This document shows, in pieces, positions 5,410 to 6,011 of a stretch of 6,011 nt of DNA. Every line of letters begins with the position of its first letter. Within the stretch, counting starts at the first letter, position 1. The notes under the pieces were generated by a model. The model did not search any database and was not told the origin of the DNA. It saw nothing but the letters and a program-made list of their open reading frames with translations. The DNA is from an uncultured Syntrophobacteraceae bacterium. Its GTDB lineage: Bacteria; Desulfobacterota; Syntrophobacteria; Syntrophobacterales; Syntrophobacteraceae. The stretch is from assembly GCA_937889795.1 (NCBI GenBank), contig CALBZH010000254.1, forward strand, positions 1-6,011, read 5' to 3'. The position numbers were made by a program, and so were the translations under genes.

Positions 5410-6011
5410 CTATTTCCCTTCCGGTTTTTCCGGGTTTTCGAGCGCCCATTGCATGGGGTTTAAGAGCTCGAACCCCATCTTTTCCAGCTTTCGCTTCACA
5501 TGGGCCACGTTTTGGGTGAGAAGGTAAGGGAAGACCGCGCGCTTCCCTTCGTCCCAGTGGCGGGCGACCAGGATGCTGCCGAAGGGGATGCGCTCCTCGC
5601 TGATGGCGTCGACGATGCGCTTCATCTGCCCGAGTTTGTTTTCCACAACCAGGCAGAGCAGCGTTCCGGGCTCCCGGAGTCCGAGGACGGTGATGAAGGC
5701 CCGCATGAGGTCCCGGGTCGAGATGATCCCCACGATCTTTCGATCGTCGTCCACGACCGGAACCGCGCCGACGGGCATCCGCTCCATGAGGAGCAGCACG
5801 TCTTCCAAGGTGTTGGAAGGGGAGACCGAGACCGGCTTTCGCGTCATGATCTCTCCCACTTTTAGCGACAGGATACGCTCTCGCTCCCGGGCCGTCTCTT
5901 CGTTGTCAAAAACGCCAGACGGAAGAGCACTTCGCACGTCGCGGTCCGTTACAACGCCGATGAGCCTTCTGGCATCATCCACGACGGGCAGATGATGGAT
6001 GCGGTGTTTGT
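5410..6011 (-). CDS. CBS-CBS-ACT domain protein (AcuB-like), 5'-truncated
   Basis: The frame is open to the right edge (first visible residues KHRIHHLPVVDDARRLIG), so the start is outside. By comparison with a normal CBS domain about 20-30 N-terminal residues are missing; the GTG at 5980-5982 is internal, not a start. Visible: the rest of CBS1, ending GVVTDRDVR; CBS2, about residues 49-104 of the visible 199, from VGEIMTRKPVSVSPS through PVVDDDRKIVGIISTRDLM; and a C-terminal ACT-like segment (TLLCLVVENKLGQMKRIVDAI through VAHVKRKLEKMGFELL). Both CBS units keep the T-x-R-D motif that contacts the ribose of adenosine ligands. Together the three domains match the AcuB arrangement, in which a CBS pair plus ACT senses small molecules such as adenine nucleotides or amino acids. 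The real ligand and target are unknown. Despite the name, no acetoin-utilisation genes are visible. Confidence 0.9.
   Translation of the reverse strand, partial: KHRIHHLPVVDDARRLIGVVTDRDVRSALPSGVFDNEETARERERILSLKVGEIMTRKPVSVSPSNTLEDVLLLMERMPVGAVPVVDDDRKIVGIISTRDLMRAFITVLGLREPGTLLCLVVENKLGQMKRIVDAISEERIPFGSILVARHWDEGKRAVFPYLLTQNVAHVKRKLEKMGFELLNPMQWALENPEKPEGK

Noticed and set aside
5980..5982. GTG as the true start of the CBS-ACT protein
   Set aside because: The frame continues upstream with typical mid-CBS residues (HRIHHLPV), so starting here would cut the first CBS domain in half.

Overview
The window is gene-dense, moderately GC-rich bacterial chromosome from a Gram-negative organism: it carries a lipid A pathway enzyme (LpxC family) and an NhaB-type Na+/H+ antiporter. 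My best guess is a deltaproteobacterium in the broad sense (Desulfobacterota, possibly Syntrophobacterales-like). That guess rests on the receiver-LpxC fusion and gene style, recalled rather than computed, so it is weak. I see no phage, IS, CRISPR, tRNA or rRNA signal.

Left half, plus strand. The window opens inside nhaB (3' part, stop at 1323-1325). A strong intrinsic terminator follows (hairpin 1411-1432 plus T-rich tract to 1446). A 184-residue protein of unknown function with SLOG/Rossmann-like glycine motifs follows at 1484-2038. Then comes a 372-base non-coding gap (2039-2410) holding a run of consecutive inverted repeats. The last plus-strand gene, 2411-3760, is the most unusual: an NtrC/NtrX-type receiver domain fused in frame to an LpxC-type deacetylase that keeps the catalytic residues.

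Right half, minus strand. After a 22-base convergent junction (3761-3782) there is a two-gene operon reading leftward: an NfeD-like membrane/OB-fold protein (4860-5300), then, 18 bases on, a stomatin/SPFH (QmcA-like) protein (3783-4841). Upstream of it, past a strong hairpin (5364-5395), is a CBS-CBS-ACT protein (AcuB-like) whose N-terminus lies beyond the right edge.

Common themes are the cell envelope and membrane homeostasis: ion antiport, lipid A commitment, and membrane microdomain or protease-associated scaffolds. The CBS/ACT protein is a likely ligand-sensing regulator. The most notable hypothesis is phosphorylation-controlled LpxC: the first committed step of lipid A synthesis placed directly under a two-component receiver. 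The partner kinase is not in the window.
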